Shown here in pieces: positions 9,279 to 15,757 of a DNA stretch of 64,000 nucleotides. The notes under the pieces were generated by a model, which saw only the letters and a program-made list of their open reading frames with translations, ran no database searches and had not been told where the DNA came from. This DNA is from JAGXRK01 sp963714415 (lineage in GTDB: Bacteria; Bacteroidota; Ignavibacteria; Ignavibacteriales; Ignavibacteriaceae), in the NCBI GenBank assembly GCA_963714415.1, contig CAVQOL010000003.1, positions 248,001 through 312,000 of the forward strand, in the 5' to 3' direction. Each line of letters begins with the position of its first letter. The stretch's first letter is position 1. The position numbers and the translations under genes are program-made.

Positions 9279-9316
9279 AAAGCGGTTTGGATCTATTAAT
9301 TCAGCCGCTTTCTTGT
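9279..9316 (+). terminator. Probable terminator between the two peroxiredoxin genes
   Basis: AAAGCGG (9279-9285) pairs with CCGCTTT (9305-9311) around a 19-base loop. The T-run after it is short and interrupted, so read-through into bcp is possible. Confidence 0.5.
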
Positions 9317-9336
9317 CATAGTAGGAGATATTAGAA

Positions 9337-9801
9337 ATGATTAAAGAGGGAAACAAAGCACCTGTATTTTCTTTACCGGATCAGGACGGGAAAAAAGTTT
9401 CTTTAAGTGATCTGAGAGGAAAAAATATTGTATTATATTTTTATCCGAAAGACAATACATCAGGCTGCACAAAAGAAGCTTGCCAATTTCGTGATGCATT
9501 CCCTAGGTTTAAAGGAGCGAATGCATTAATTATTGGCATTAGTCCGGATTCAGTCGAATCACATAAAAAGTTTGAAAAGAAATATGAACTTCCTTTTACA
9601 TTATTATCGGATGAAAAGAAATTAGTTTTAGAAAAGTATGAAGTATGGAAAGAAAAAAGTATGTATGGAAGAAAATATATGGGAGTTGAAAGAACCACAT
9701 TTATAATTGATAAAGAAGGAAAGATTAGAAATATTTTTAATAAGGTTAAAGTTTCTGATCATGAAAAACAAGTTTTACAAGCTTTGAAAGAGTTAGAGTA
9801 A
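9337..9801 (+). CDS. bcp: Thioredoxin-dependent thiol peroxidase
   Basis: A 154-residue BCP/PrxQ peroxiredoxin that reduces hydrogen peroxide and organic hydroperoxides. The motif YPKDNTSGCTKEACQFRD puts the peroxidatic Cys at 44 and the resolving Cys at 49. The later VWKEKSMYGRKYMGVERTTFII segment is a Bcp hallmark. The start follows a GTAGGAG ribosome-binding site. The gene ends two bases before the PTPS-like gene, so it probably shares a transcript with the pterin genes. Confidence 0.95.
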   Translation: MIKEGNKAPVFSLPDQDGKKVSLSDLRGKNIVLYFYPKDNTSGCTKEACQFRDAFPRFKGANALIIGISPDSVESHKKFEKKYELPFTLLSDEKKLVLEKYEVWKEKSMYGRKYMGVERTTFIIDKEGKIRNIFNKVKVSDHEKQVLQALKELE

Positions 9802-9803
9802 TT

Positions 9804-10211
9804 ATGGTTTATATTACAAGAAGAGAGACATTTGCAGCAGCTCATCGTTTATCTAAACCTGGGTTAACCGATGAAGAAAATTTTGAATTATTTGGCAAAT
9901 GCAGTAATCCTCAGTGGCACGGTCACAATTATACTTTAGAAGTTGTAGTAGCTGGTAAAACTGATCCTGAAACCGGATTTGTAATGGATTTGAAAGAATT
10001 AAAAAAAATAATTCGTAAGCATATTATTGATAAAGTTGATCATAAAAATCTGAATTTAGACACAGATTTTATGAAAGGAATTATTCCAACCTCAGAAAAT
10101 ATTTGTATTGCAATTTGGAATCAGTTGTATGATAAAATTCCATCCGGAAAGCTATATTCAGTAAAACTTTATGAAACAGAAAATAATTATTTCGAATACC
10201 GAGGAGAATGA
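9804..10211 (+). CDS. 6-pyruvoyl-tetrahydropterin synthase / QueD-family protein
   Basis: A 135-residue T-fold enzyme using dihydroneopterin triphosphate. Zinc ligands are visible as His14 (AAAHRL) and His39/His41 (HGHNY), with the catalytic-type Cys33 in GKCSNPQWHGH. The FGKCxNPxxHGHNY form resembles 6-pyruvoyl-tetrahydropterin synthases more than QueD. DHKNLN, PTSEN and ETENNYFEY complete the family pattern. It overlaps folE, which makes its substrate, and an SDR follows, so a tetrahydrobiopterin-type pathway is possible. A queuosine precursor role (QueD) remains an alternative because no queC/queE is nearby to decide. Confidence 0.88.
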   Translation: MVYITRRETFAAAHRLSKPGLTDEENFELFGKCSNPQWHGHNYTLEVVVAGKTDPETGFVMDLKELKKIIRKHIIDKVDHKNLNLDTDFMKGIIPTSENICIAIWNQLYDKIPSGKLYSVKLYETENNYFEYRGE

Positions 10212-10213
10212 TT

Positions 10214-10780
10214 ATGAATCAAAAAAAAATGGAAGCACTCATAAATGATTTACTAAAAGAAATTGGTGAAGACACTAACAGGGAAGGTTTGTTAAAAACT
10301 CCGGAACGTGTTGCATCTGCTTACGAGTTTTTAACTCGCGGTTATCATATGAATATAGAAGAGGTAATGAATGAAGCTATCTTTACAGAAAAATATGATG
10401 AAATGGTAATAGTAAAGAATATTGATTTTTACAGTATGTGCGAGCATCACATGCTTCCATTTTACGGTAAAGTTCATGTTGCCTACATTCCTGATGGCAA
10501 AATAATAGGATTGAGTAAGATTCCGAGAATTGTAGAGGTTTTTGCGCGAAGACTGCAAGTTCAGGAAAGAATGACTCAACAAATTGCTGATACAATTGAA
10601 GAGTATCTTCAACCTGCAGGAGTAGCAGTAGTATCCGAGGCATTTCATATGTGTATGATGATGCGTGGAGTTGAAAAACAAAATTCATCTGCAACTGCTA
10701 GTGCAATGCACGGGATTTTTAAGGAAGATTCAAAAACCAGAAATGAATTCATCAATTTAATCGGTCCAAGGAATTTATAA
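10214..10780 (+). CDS. folE: GTP cyclohydrolase I
   Basis: Converts GTP to dihydroneopterin triphosphate, the entry step to folate and biopterin. The zinc and active-site segments DFYSMCEHHMLPFYGKVH and FHMCMMMRGV are intact, as is IPRIVEVFARRLQVQERMT. The ATG at 10214 sits 7 bases after GAGGAG; an in-frame ATG at 10208 has only one base of spacing, so the internal start is chosen (188 residues). It overlaps or abuts the PTPS-like gene upstream and shares its stop/start region with the SDR downstream. Confidence 0.96.
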   Translation: MNQKKMEALINDLLKEIGEDTNREGLLKTPERVASAYEFLTRGYHMNIEEVMNEAIFTEKYDEMVIVKNIDFYSMCEHHMLPFYGKVHVAYIPDGKIIGLSKIPRIVEVFARRLQVQERMTQQIADTIEEYLQPAGVAVVSEAFHMCMMMRGVEKQNSSATASAMHGIFKEDSKTRNEFINLIGPRNL

Positions 10781-11497
10781 TGGTAAAAACTAAATCCGGT
10801 ATATGGATAACTGGAGCAAGTTCAGGAATTGGCAAAGCCACGGCACAAGAGTTTGCAAGAACAGGAAGTAAAGTATTCGTCTCTTCAAGGAGGGTTACTG
10901 AACTTGAAAGATTAAATAAAGAATTAAATGATGATAATCTAAGTGTAGATATTTATCCTTGTAATGTAGCCTCTCAGACAAATGTTGAGCAGACTTTTAA
11001 GAAAATATCATCTGAAAGTAAAATTGATTGTTTGATTAACAATGCTGGAATAACATCGTTCAAATTTGCTGAAGAAAATTCTATTCAGGAAATAAATGAT
11101 ATTATAAACACAAATCTGTTAGGAGCAATCTATTCAATAAAAGCCGTGCTCCCTCACTTTATTGAAAATAGAGGCGGAACAATAATTAATATTTTATCAA
11201 TAGTGGTAAAAAAAGTTTTTACTCGCAGTACTGCGTATGCTGCTTCCAAAGCTGGTTTACTTGCCTACGCCGATTCTCTGAGAGAAGAAGTAAGAAAACA
11301 TAATATTAGAAGTTATTAATATAATTCCCGGTGCAACTGAAACACCAATGTGGTCGCAGGAAATGAGAAAAGAAAAATCCGAATTAATGTTGACCTCCGA
11401 AGATGTGGCGAGAGCCGTTGTTTCAGCTTATTTACAAAAGGATAATCTGGTAACAGAAGAAATTACGCTTCGCCCAATCACGGGTGATTTAAAATAA
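10780..11497 (+). CDS. Short-chain dehydrogenase/reductase, frame-disrupted
   Basis: A classical SDR of about 238 residues. It has the Rossmann motif TGASSGIG near residue 13, NNAG near 88 and the catalytic Y-x3-K as YAASK near 152. The frame breaks at about 11311; removing one A restores NIRVINIIPGATETPMW, the expected next SDR segment, through to the stop at 11497. Placement directly after a PTPS-like gene and folE suggests a sepiapterin-reductase-type role in tetrahydrobiopterin synthesis, but this is inferred only from neighbours. The break is one of many single-base insertions in this window. Confidence 0.82.
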
Positions 11498-11500
11498 TTA

Positions 11501-11536
11501 TCAAAAATAAAAAGCCGGCTGCGAATCAACCGGCTT
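11501..11536 (-). terminator. Terminator of the Spy-like gene
   Basis: AAGCCGG (11512-11518) pairs with CCGGCTT (11530-11536). On the minus strand the hairpin is followed by a T-rich run (11501-11511), giving a good terminator for the minus-strand gene. It lies between two convergent genes and may slow plus-strand transcription too, although there is no T-run on that side. Confidence 0.75.
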
Positions 11537-11547
11537 AAGTGTGAAGA

Positions 11548-12025
11548 TTAGAAACGATTACACGGTCTTTTTCCCCTGGGTTCTCTTCCAGTTTTTTCTC
11601 TTTTATCAAAATCTCTATGACCAGGTCTGTTTGATTTTAAATCTGTCCAGATTTTTCTTTGTTCATCAGTCAATATTTCGTAAACATCCATAAAATGATT
11701 GTCTCTCATTTCAGACATCTTATTTTTAATGTTATTCATCTTTTGTGTTTGATTGAGCATATCGCCCCGGTTCATATTTATCAGAACTTCTTAATTGTTG
11801 ATGTTCAAGTCGTGCTTTATCAAGCTCGGCACGCATGTCAATCATTTGTTTCTCATGTCTGTTACGCAATTCATCAAGCTTACTTTCTTGTTCTTCAGTT
11901 AAATTAAGTTGTTCGTGCATACGAGGCGATCTTTCTTTTCTATCTTTGCGGGTTTGTGCAGTTACATCTGCAAAAAGTGCAAAAATGAATATTATTGAAA
12001 GAAAAGTGATCAGCGTGTTTTTCAT
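11548..12025 (-). CDS. Spy/CpxP-family periplasmic protein, frame-disrupted
   Basis: A small secreted helical protein. The N-terminal signal peptide runs to about residue 23 (cleavage near VTAQ). Both LTxxQ motifs of the Spy/CpxP family are present: LNLTEEQ in the first part and ILTDEQRKIW in the second. The frame breaks in the TTT at 11777-11779; dropping one base gives SSDNMNRGDML and one protein of about 158 residues. The basic C-terminal tail is unusual. Family members are periplasmic chaperones or metal/stress sensors. It is divergent from an ECF sigma factor gene 135 bases away, so control by that sigma factor is plausible. Confidence 0.75.
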
Positions 12026-12160
12026 TTTGTTTTCTCCTAAGTTTTAATGTTTAATTTTATTTTGCTACTTAGACAATATAATTTTTATCTGGGTTTAATT
12101 TTGTTATAATTAAACCAAATGAGAGCAAGATTTTGTCTAATTACTTAGCTGAAACAAATT

Positions 12161-12709
12161 ATGGTAGAAAACAGTCAAGATTTTGAATTAATAAAGAATT
12201 TCCTCGATGGTGACGAAAGTTCATTCAACAGGTTACTAAAAAAATATCAGGAAAAAATTTACTGGCAGGCAAGAAGAATGGCAGGAAATCACGTTGATGC
12301 CGATGAAATTGTCCAGGAGGTCTTGTTGGTTATGTACAATAAACTGAATACATTTAAATTTGAGTCGTCGCTTTATTCATGGATTTACAGAATTACCGCT
12401 ACAAGAAGCATAAACTATATTAAGAAACGTGATCTGAAAAAAATATTTTCTCTTGATGCGTTAATCAATAAAAAAGATGATAAAAAATCATTTGAAACTA
12501 ATATTGAAGAAGAAGAGCAATTGAATTTAATTAAAAAGAAATTACAAATGATTCCGCCGAAACAACGTGAAGTATTTATTATGAGAAGTTTTGACGATTT
12601 GAGTTATGATGAGATTTCCGAAATTACCGGTAAATCAGTCGGGGCATTAAAAGCTAACTACTTTCATGCTCTAAATAAGTTAAAGGAAATTATAAAAGAT
12701 GAAAAATAG
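12161..12709 (+). CDS. ECF-family RNA polymerase sigma factor
   Basis: A 182-residue group 4 sigma factor. Region 2 is readable from FNRLLKKYQEKIYWQARRM through DADEIVQEVLL and FKFESSLYSWIYRI. Region 4 appears as PPKQREVFIMRSFDDLSYDEISEITG plus a recognition helix ending NKLKEI. The linker is lysine-rich. Its stop overlaps the start of a membrane-anchored partner, the usual sigma/anti-sigma coupling. Spy/CpxP-like genes on both sides suggest an envelope-stress regulon. Confidence 0.92.
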   Translation: MVENSQDFELIKNFLDGDESSFNRLLKKYQEKIYWQARRMAGNHVDADEIVQEVLLVMYNKLNTFKFESSLYSWIYRITATRSINYIKKRDLKKIFSLDALINKKDDKKSFETNIEEEEQLNLIKKKLQMIPPKQREVFIMRSFDDLSYDEISEITGKSVGALKANYFHALNKLKEIIKDEK

Positions 12710-13313
12710 AGATGAAATAATAATCAGATATTTAGACGGGCAGATGAATCCCGTCGAAAAAACTGATTTTGAAAATGAGCTTAAGAGTTCAGAAGAATTA
12801 AGAAAAGCTTTTGAAGAATATAAAAAAGTTTTTCATTCTGTGGAATGTGCAAAAAATATTAAAATAAATGAAGATTACGCAGAATCAATCATCCCTGAAT
12901 TTCGAAGAAGATTAGAAAAGAAATCATCTGCACATTTCAATTTCAGATTGGCTTACGGATTAACAACAGTTATAATAATTGCTTTAGCTGTTTTATTCTT
13001 TAGCCGGGTTTCTAACACGGATAAGATAATGGAAACAGAGCTTGTTACAAATAATATAACTCCAAATGAGATTGAAACAATATTCAATCAGATGAGCACA
13101 GAAGATTTAATTTTAGCTTATGAATTTGAAGAAACTAATAAACTCGATTCATTATATACTTCTTACTATTCAAGAGAAATAGTTGATCCTGAATATGCAG
13201 AAGAGAATTTGTTTGCACTAAATGGTATTGAGTTAAACGAAATTGAAGATCTACTTTCAGATGATGAAATGGATTTTGTTTATAATGAAATAATTAATAA
13301 AGAATTTTTCTAA
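12699..13313 (+). CDS. Putative anti-sigma factor (single-pass membrane protein)
   Basis: A 204-residue protein starting inside the sigma factor gene (11-base overlap). The N-terminal part is acidic and helical (YLDGQMNPVEKTDFENELKS), the form of a non-zinc anti-sigma domain. A single membrane helix is at about residues 86-103 (LTTVIIIALAVLFF). The outer part is acidic and has no recognised domain. Function is inferred from position and topology. It has no HxxxCxxC motif, so it is not a ZAS-type anti-sigma factor. Confidence 0.7.
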   Translation: MKNRDEIIIRYLDGQMNPVEKTDFENELKSSEELRKAFEEYKKVFHSVECAKNIKINEDYAESIIPEFRRRLEKKSSAHFNFRLAYGLTTVIIIALAVLFFSRVSNTDKIMETELVTNNITPNEIETIFNQMSTEDLILAYEFEETNKLDSLYTSYYSREIVDPEYAEENLFALNGIELNEIEDLLSDDEMDFVYNEIINKEFF

Positions 13314-13324
13314 TTGAGGATAAA

Positions 13325-13793
13325 ATGAAAAAAATAATTTTCCTTGCAATCTTAATATTACTCTCTGACATCTCTTTTTCTCAGATAATTAAAACACAAA
13401 CGTCAGAAAGTTGAAGGCAGAATTGAAAGGCTTGAGAAAATTAAATTGATTGAAGTGCTTGATCTTGATGAAGAAACCACTCTAAAGTTCTTTTCGAGGA
13501 GGGCAGAGCACAGAAAAATTATGCAAGCCTTACAGCAAAGTGCTGATGATAAAATGTTTGAGATAGAAAAAAGCATACGTGATCAGAACATATCCGATTC
13601 AGATTCAAAAAAGTTGCTGAATGAATATTTGAACATTGAAAAAAATATCGTCAATGAAAGGATATCATTTCTTTCATCACTGCATGACATACTATCAGTT
13701 CATCAAATCAACAAAATTTTAATTTTTGAAAAAAAGTTTAAGCAGGAATTAAGAGATGCAATAATCCATGAAAGGCAAAGAAGAAAAAATTAG
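13325..13793 (+). CDS. Secreted Spy-like helical protein, frame-disrupted
   Basis: Begins with a clear signal peptide (MKKIIFLAILILL, cleavage near FSQ) at 13325, then breaks in the AAAA run at 13391-13394. One base less joins it to a long helical, charged protein (KRQKVEGRIERLEK, VLDLDEETTLKFFSRR, ILSVHQINKILIFEKKF), about 155 residues in all. The layout resembles periplasmic Spy/heavy-metal-sensor proteins that accompany ECF sigma/anti-sigma pairs in Bacteroidota, though its LTxxQ motif is degenerate. It follows the anti-sigma gene by 11 bases. Confidence 0.65.
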
Positions 13794-13843
13794 ATTTAAC
13801 GACTAATGTTAAATTTAATATAATAAAAACCGCATTTTATGTG

Positions 13844-13872
13844 TTGCATTTAATAACCCACGCCTATATTTT
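13844..13872 (+). promoter_or_regulatory. Promoter of tRNA-Leu
   Basis: TTG at 13844-13846, an 18-base spacer, then TATATTTT at 13865-13872, one mismatch from TAnnTTTG. It lies 14 bases before the tRNA, similar to the spacing at tRNA-Phe. Confidence 0.5.
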
Positions 13873-13886
13873 TTCACTTCAAATTT

Positions 13887-13970
13887 GCGGAAGTGGTGAA
13901 ATTGGTATACACGCTATCTTGAGGGGGTAGTGCCTTAATTGGCATGCGGGTTCAAGTCCCGCCTTCCGCA
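13887..13970 (+). tRNA. tRNA-Leu (GAG)
   Basis: An 84-base class II tRNA. The acceptor stems GCGGAAG and CTTCCGC pair, the anticodon arm CTATC-TTGAGGG-GGTAG gives GAG at 13921-13923, and a long variable arm (TGCCTTAATTGGCA) precedes the T-arm GGGTTCAAGTCCC. No CCA is encoded. Confidence 0.96.
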
Positions 13971-14006
13971 CTAACTTTTCCCAACCAATAATATAAGGAT
14001 TACATA

Positions 14007-14780
14007 ATGGTTATTATGAAGCAATTATTTGTGCTTGTTTTATTTATTGCTTTCTCAGTTGGTTCTTCTTTAGCGCAGGATAAAGAAATGAATTCTGAAG
14101 CAGGTAAATCATTTAATGAAGGTAATGCTTTACTTAAATCAGGTGATTATAGTGGTGCAATTAATAAATATAATGTTGCCTTAAAGATTGAAAAAGATTA
14201 CAGAATATTTTATCAAAAAGGTGTTGCTCTAAAAAAGGCAAAGAAAAATGAAGAAGCTATAGACGCTTTTGAAGAAGCCATTAAACTGAATTCGGATTTT
14301 GAAGGTGGTCTAAATGCTCTTGGTGGTGTATATTTTTCTATGGGTGAATATGCTAAGTCAATAGATAAATTTGAAAAAATTCTCGACATGAAGAACGTTA
14401 AAGCAAATGTTAAAAACAAAGTGAAAAAGAATCTGGCTCTTGCCTATTCGAAACAGGGCAATGAATATTTATCAAAAGGTGATGCTAATAAAGGGATTGA
14501 CAATTTAAAGAAAGCGGTTGAATACGATAATTATGATGCAGCTTATTTATCACTTGCAAAATATTATAGTGAATTGGGACAATTTGATGAATCAATTAAA
14601 GCTGCCGAAAATGCTCTAAAGTATAGAGCAAATATCGGTAAAGGCGGACCCTATTATTATATGGGATTATCCTTTAAAGGTAAAGGCGATAATGCAAAAG
14701 CACGTGAAATGTTTTCTCAGGCTAAGGCAGATGCAACTTATAAGAAAACCGCTGAATACGAATTAGGCTTAATTAAGTAA
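14007..14780 (+). CDS. Secreted tetratricopeptide-repeat protein
   Basis: A 257-residue protein with a signal peptide (KQLFVLVLFIAFSVGSS, cleavage near LAQ) and about five TPR units from residue 30 on, for example GNALLKSGDYSGAINKYN and ALGGVYFSMGEYAKSIDKFE. TPRs form a protein-binding scaffold; no catalytic domain is present. An in-frame ATG at 14016 is an equally good start and gives the more typical signal peptide MKQLF. The gene is closed by a strong terminator. Partner and role are unknown. Confidence 0.85.
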   Translation: MVIMKQLFVLVLFIAFSVGSSLAQDKEMNSEAGKSFNEGNALLKSGDYSGAINKYNVALKIEKDYRIFYQKGVALKKAKKNEEAIDAFEEAIKLNSDFEGGLNALGGVYFSMGEYAKSIDKFEKILDMKNVKANVKNKVKKNLALAYSKQGNEYLSKGDANKGIDNLKKAVEYDNYDAAYLSLAKYYSELGQFDESIKAAENALKYRANIGKGGPYYYMGLSFKGKGDNAKAREMFSQAKADATYKKTAEYELGLIK

Positions 14781-14796
14781 AATTTTATAATCAGTA

Positions 14797-14824
14797 AAAC
14801 CCTCGTTTACTCGAGGGTTTTTTG
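14797..14824 (+). terminator. Rho-independent terminator
   Basis: AAACCCTCG (14797-14805) pairs perfectly with CGAGGGTTT (14812-14820) around a 6-base loop, followed by TTTTG. It ends the TPR gene transcript. Confidence 0.88.
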
Positions 14825-14837
14825 TTTTAAATATATT

Positions 14838-15449
14838 ATGGATCAATTTAAATTTAGGAATCTTAAACTAAGCTTTTTTCTTCCTCTTTTATCTGCAGCT
14901 GCTATACTAAGAAAAGAAAAATATCTTCGCAAGCTTTTACAAACTGCAGTTGATAAAGAATTTAATTCTCAGAAAATTTATGAAGCACTTCTTCAGACTT
15001 ATTTGTTCGCCGGATTTCCTTCAGCATTGATTTCACTGAAAATTTATAGCGAATACTTTTTTTACAAAGATCAAAGCGAAAAATATAATTTTAAAGAGTT
15101 TAGTTTACGGGGAAGAGTTAACTGCAAACAAGTTTATGGAGTTAAATACGATAAACTGATTTCAAACGTAAATTCATTTTCTCCTGATCTTTGCGAATGG
15201 CTGATTATTGAAGGATATGGAAAAACTCTCGGTAGAAAATCTTTATCAATGAAACACAGAGAACTTTGTATAGTATCTATTCTTACGGCATTAAAATTTG
15301 AAGACCAGCTAATTTCACATATCAGAGGAGCGATACGCTGTGGAAATTCTAAAGAAGAGATTGAAAAATCCTTAAGAAATTTTGATCTGATCGGTGAAAG
15401 TAAATTAGCAAAATGGGGTAATGAAATTTTAAGAAAAATATACTCCTGA
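14838..15449 (+). CDS. Carboxymuconolactone decarboxylase / AhpD-like family protein
   Basis: A 203-residue protein with two copies of the AhpD-like helical unit: LLQTYLFAGFPSALISLKIY (about residues 55-75) and the better conserved HRELCIVSILTALKF...LISHIRGAIRCGNSKEEI (about 140-177). The CxxC of peroxidase-active AhpD members is absent, so a redox role cannot be assumed. It starts 14 bases after the terminator and stands alone. Confidence 0.8.
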   Translation: MDQFKFRNLKLSFFLPLLSAAAILRKEKYLRKLLQTAVDKEFNSQKIYEALLQTYLFAGFPSALISLKIYSEYFFYKDQSEKYNFKEFSLRGRVNCKQVYGVKYDKLISNVNSFSPDLCEWLIIEGYGKTLGRKSLSMKHRELCIVSILTALKFEDQLISHIRGAIRCGNSKEEIEKSLRNFDLIGESKLAKWGNEILRKIYS

Positions 15450-15534
15450 CTTCAGTAGATTCTAAATTGTGATTTAATCCTATCCGCTTCCTAATAAAGT
15501 TCTTTAAGTGAATGACTATATTTTATTAAATAGC

Positions 15535-15566
15535 TTGACTTTATAGAAAATCAAAGCCTATATTTG
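15535..15566 (+). promoter_or_regulatory. Probable promoter of the envelope TPR-Exb-Ton operon
   Basis: TTG at 15535-15537, a 21-base spacer, then TATATTTG at 15559-15566, a perfect TAnnTTTG. The first gene starts at 15758, so the leader would be about 185 bases. The 308-base gap 15450-15757 holds no gene; beyond this promoter it is T-rich with no stable structure that I recognised. Confidence 0.6.
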
Positions 15567-15757
15567 AGTGTTCCAAGATTCTGTTTTTTCAAAATAATGA
15601 ATGTTTTTTTAGAAGATTTCATCCATATTTGGAACAATGTCTTTAGGTTTTTCGTCTTTTTAGAAAATAATTTTCAATTTTCTCTCCATCCATATAGGAA
15701 ATTATTTTTTAAGTTTTAAAATATTCTTAATAAGACCAGCAAATAGCCGGAATCAAA

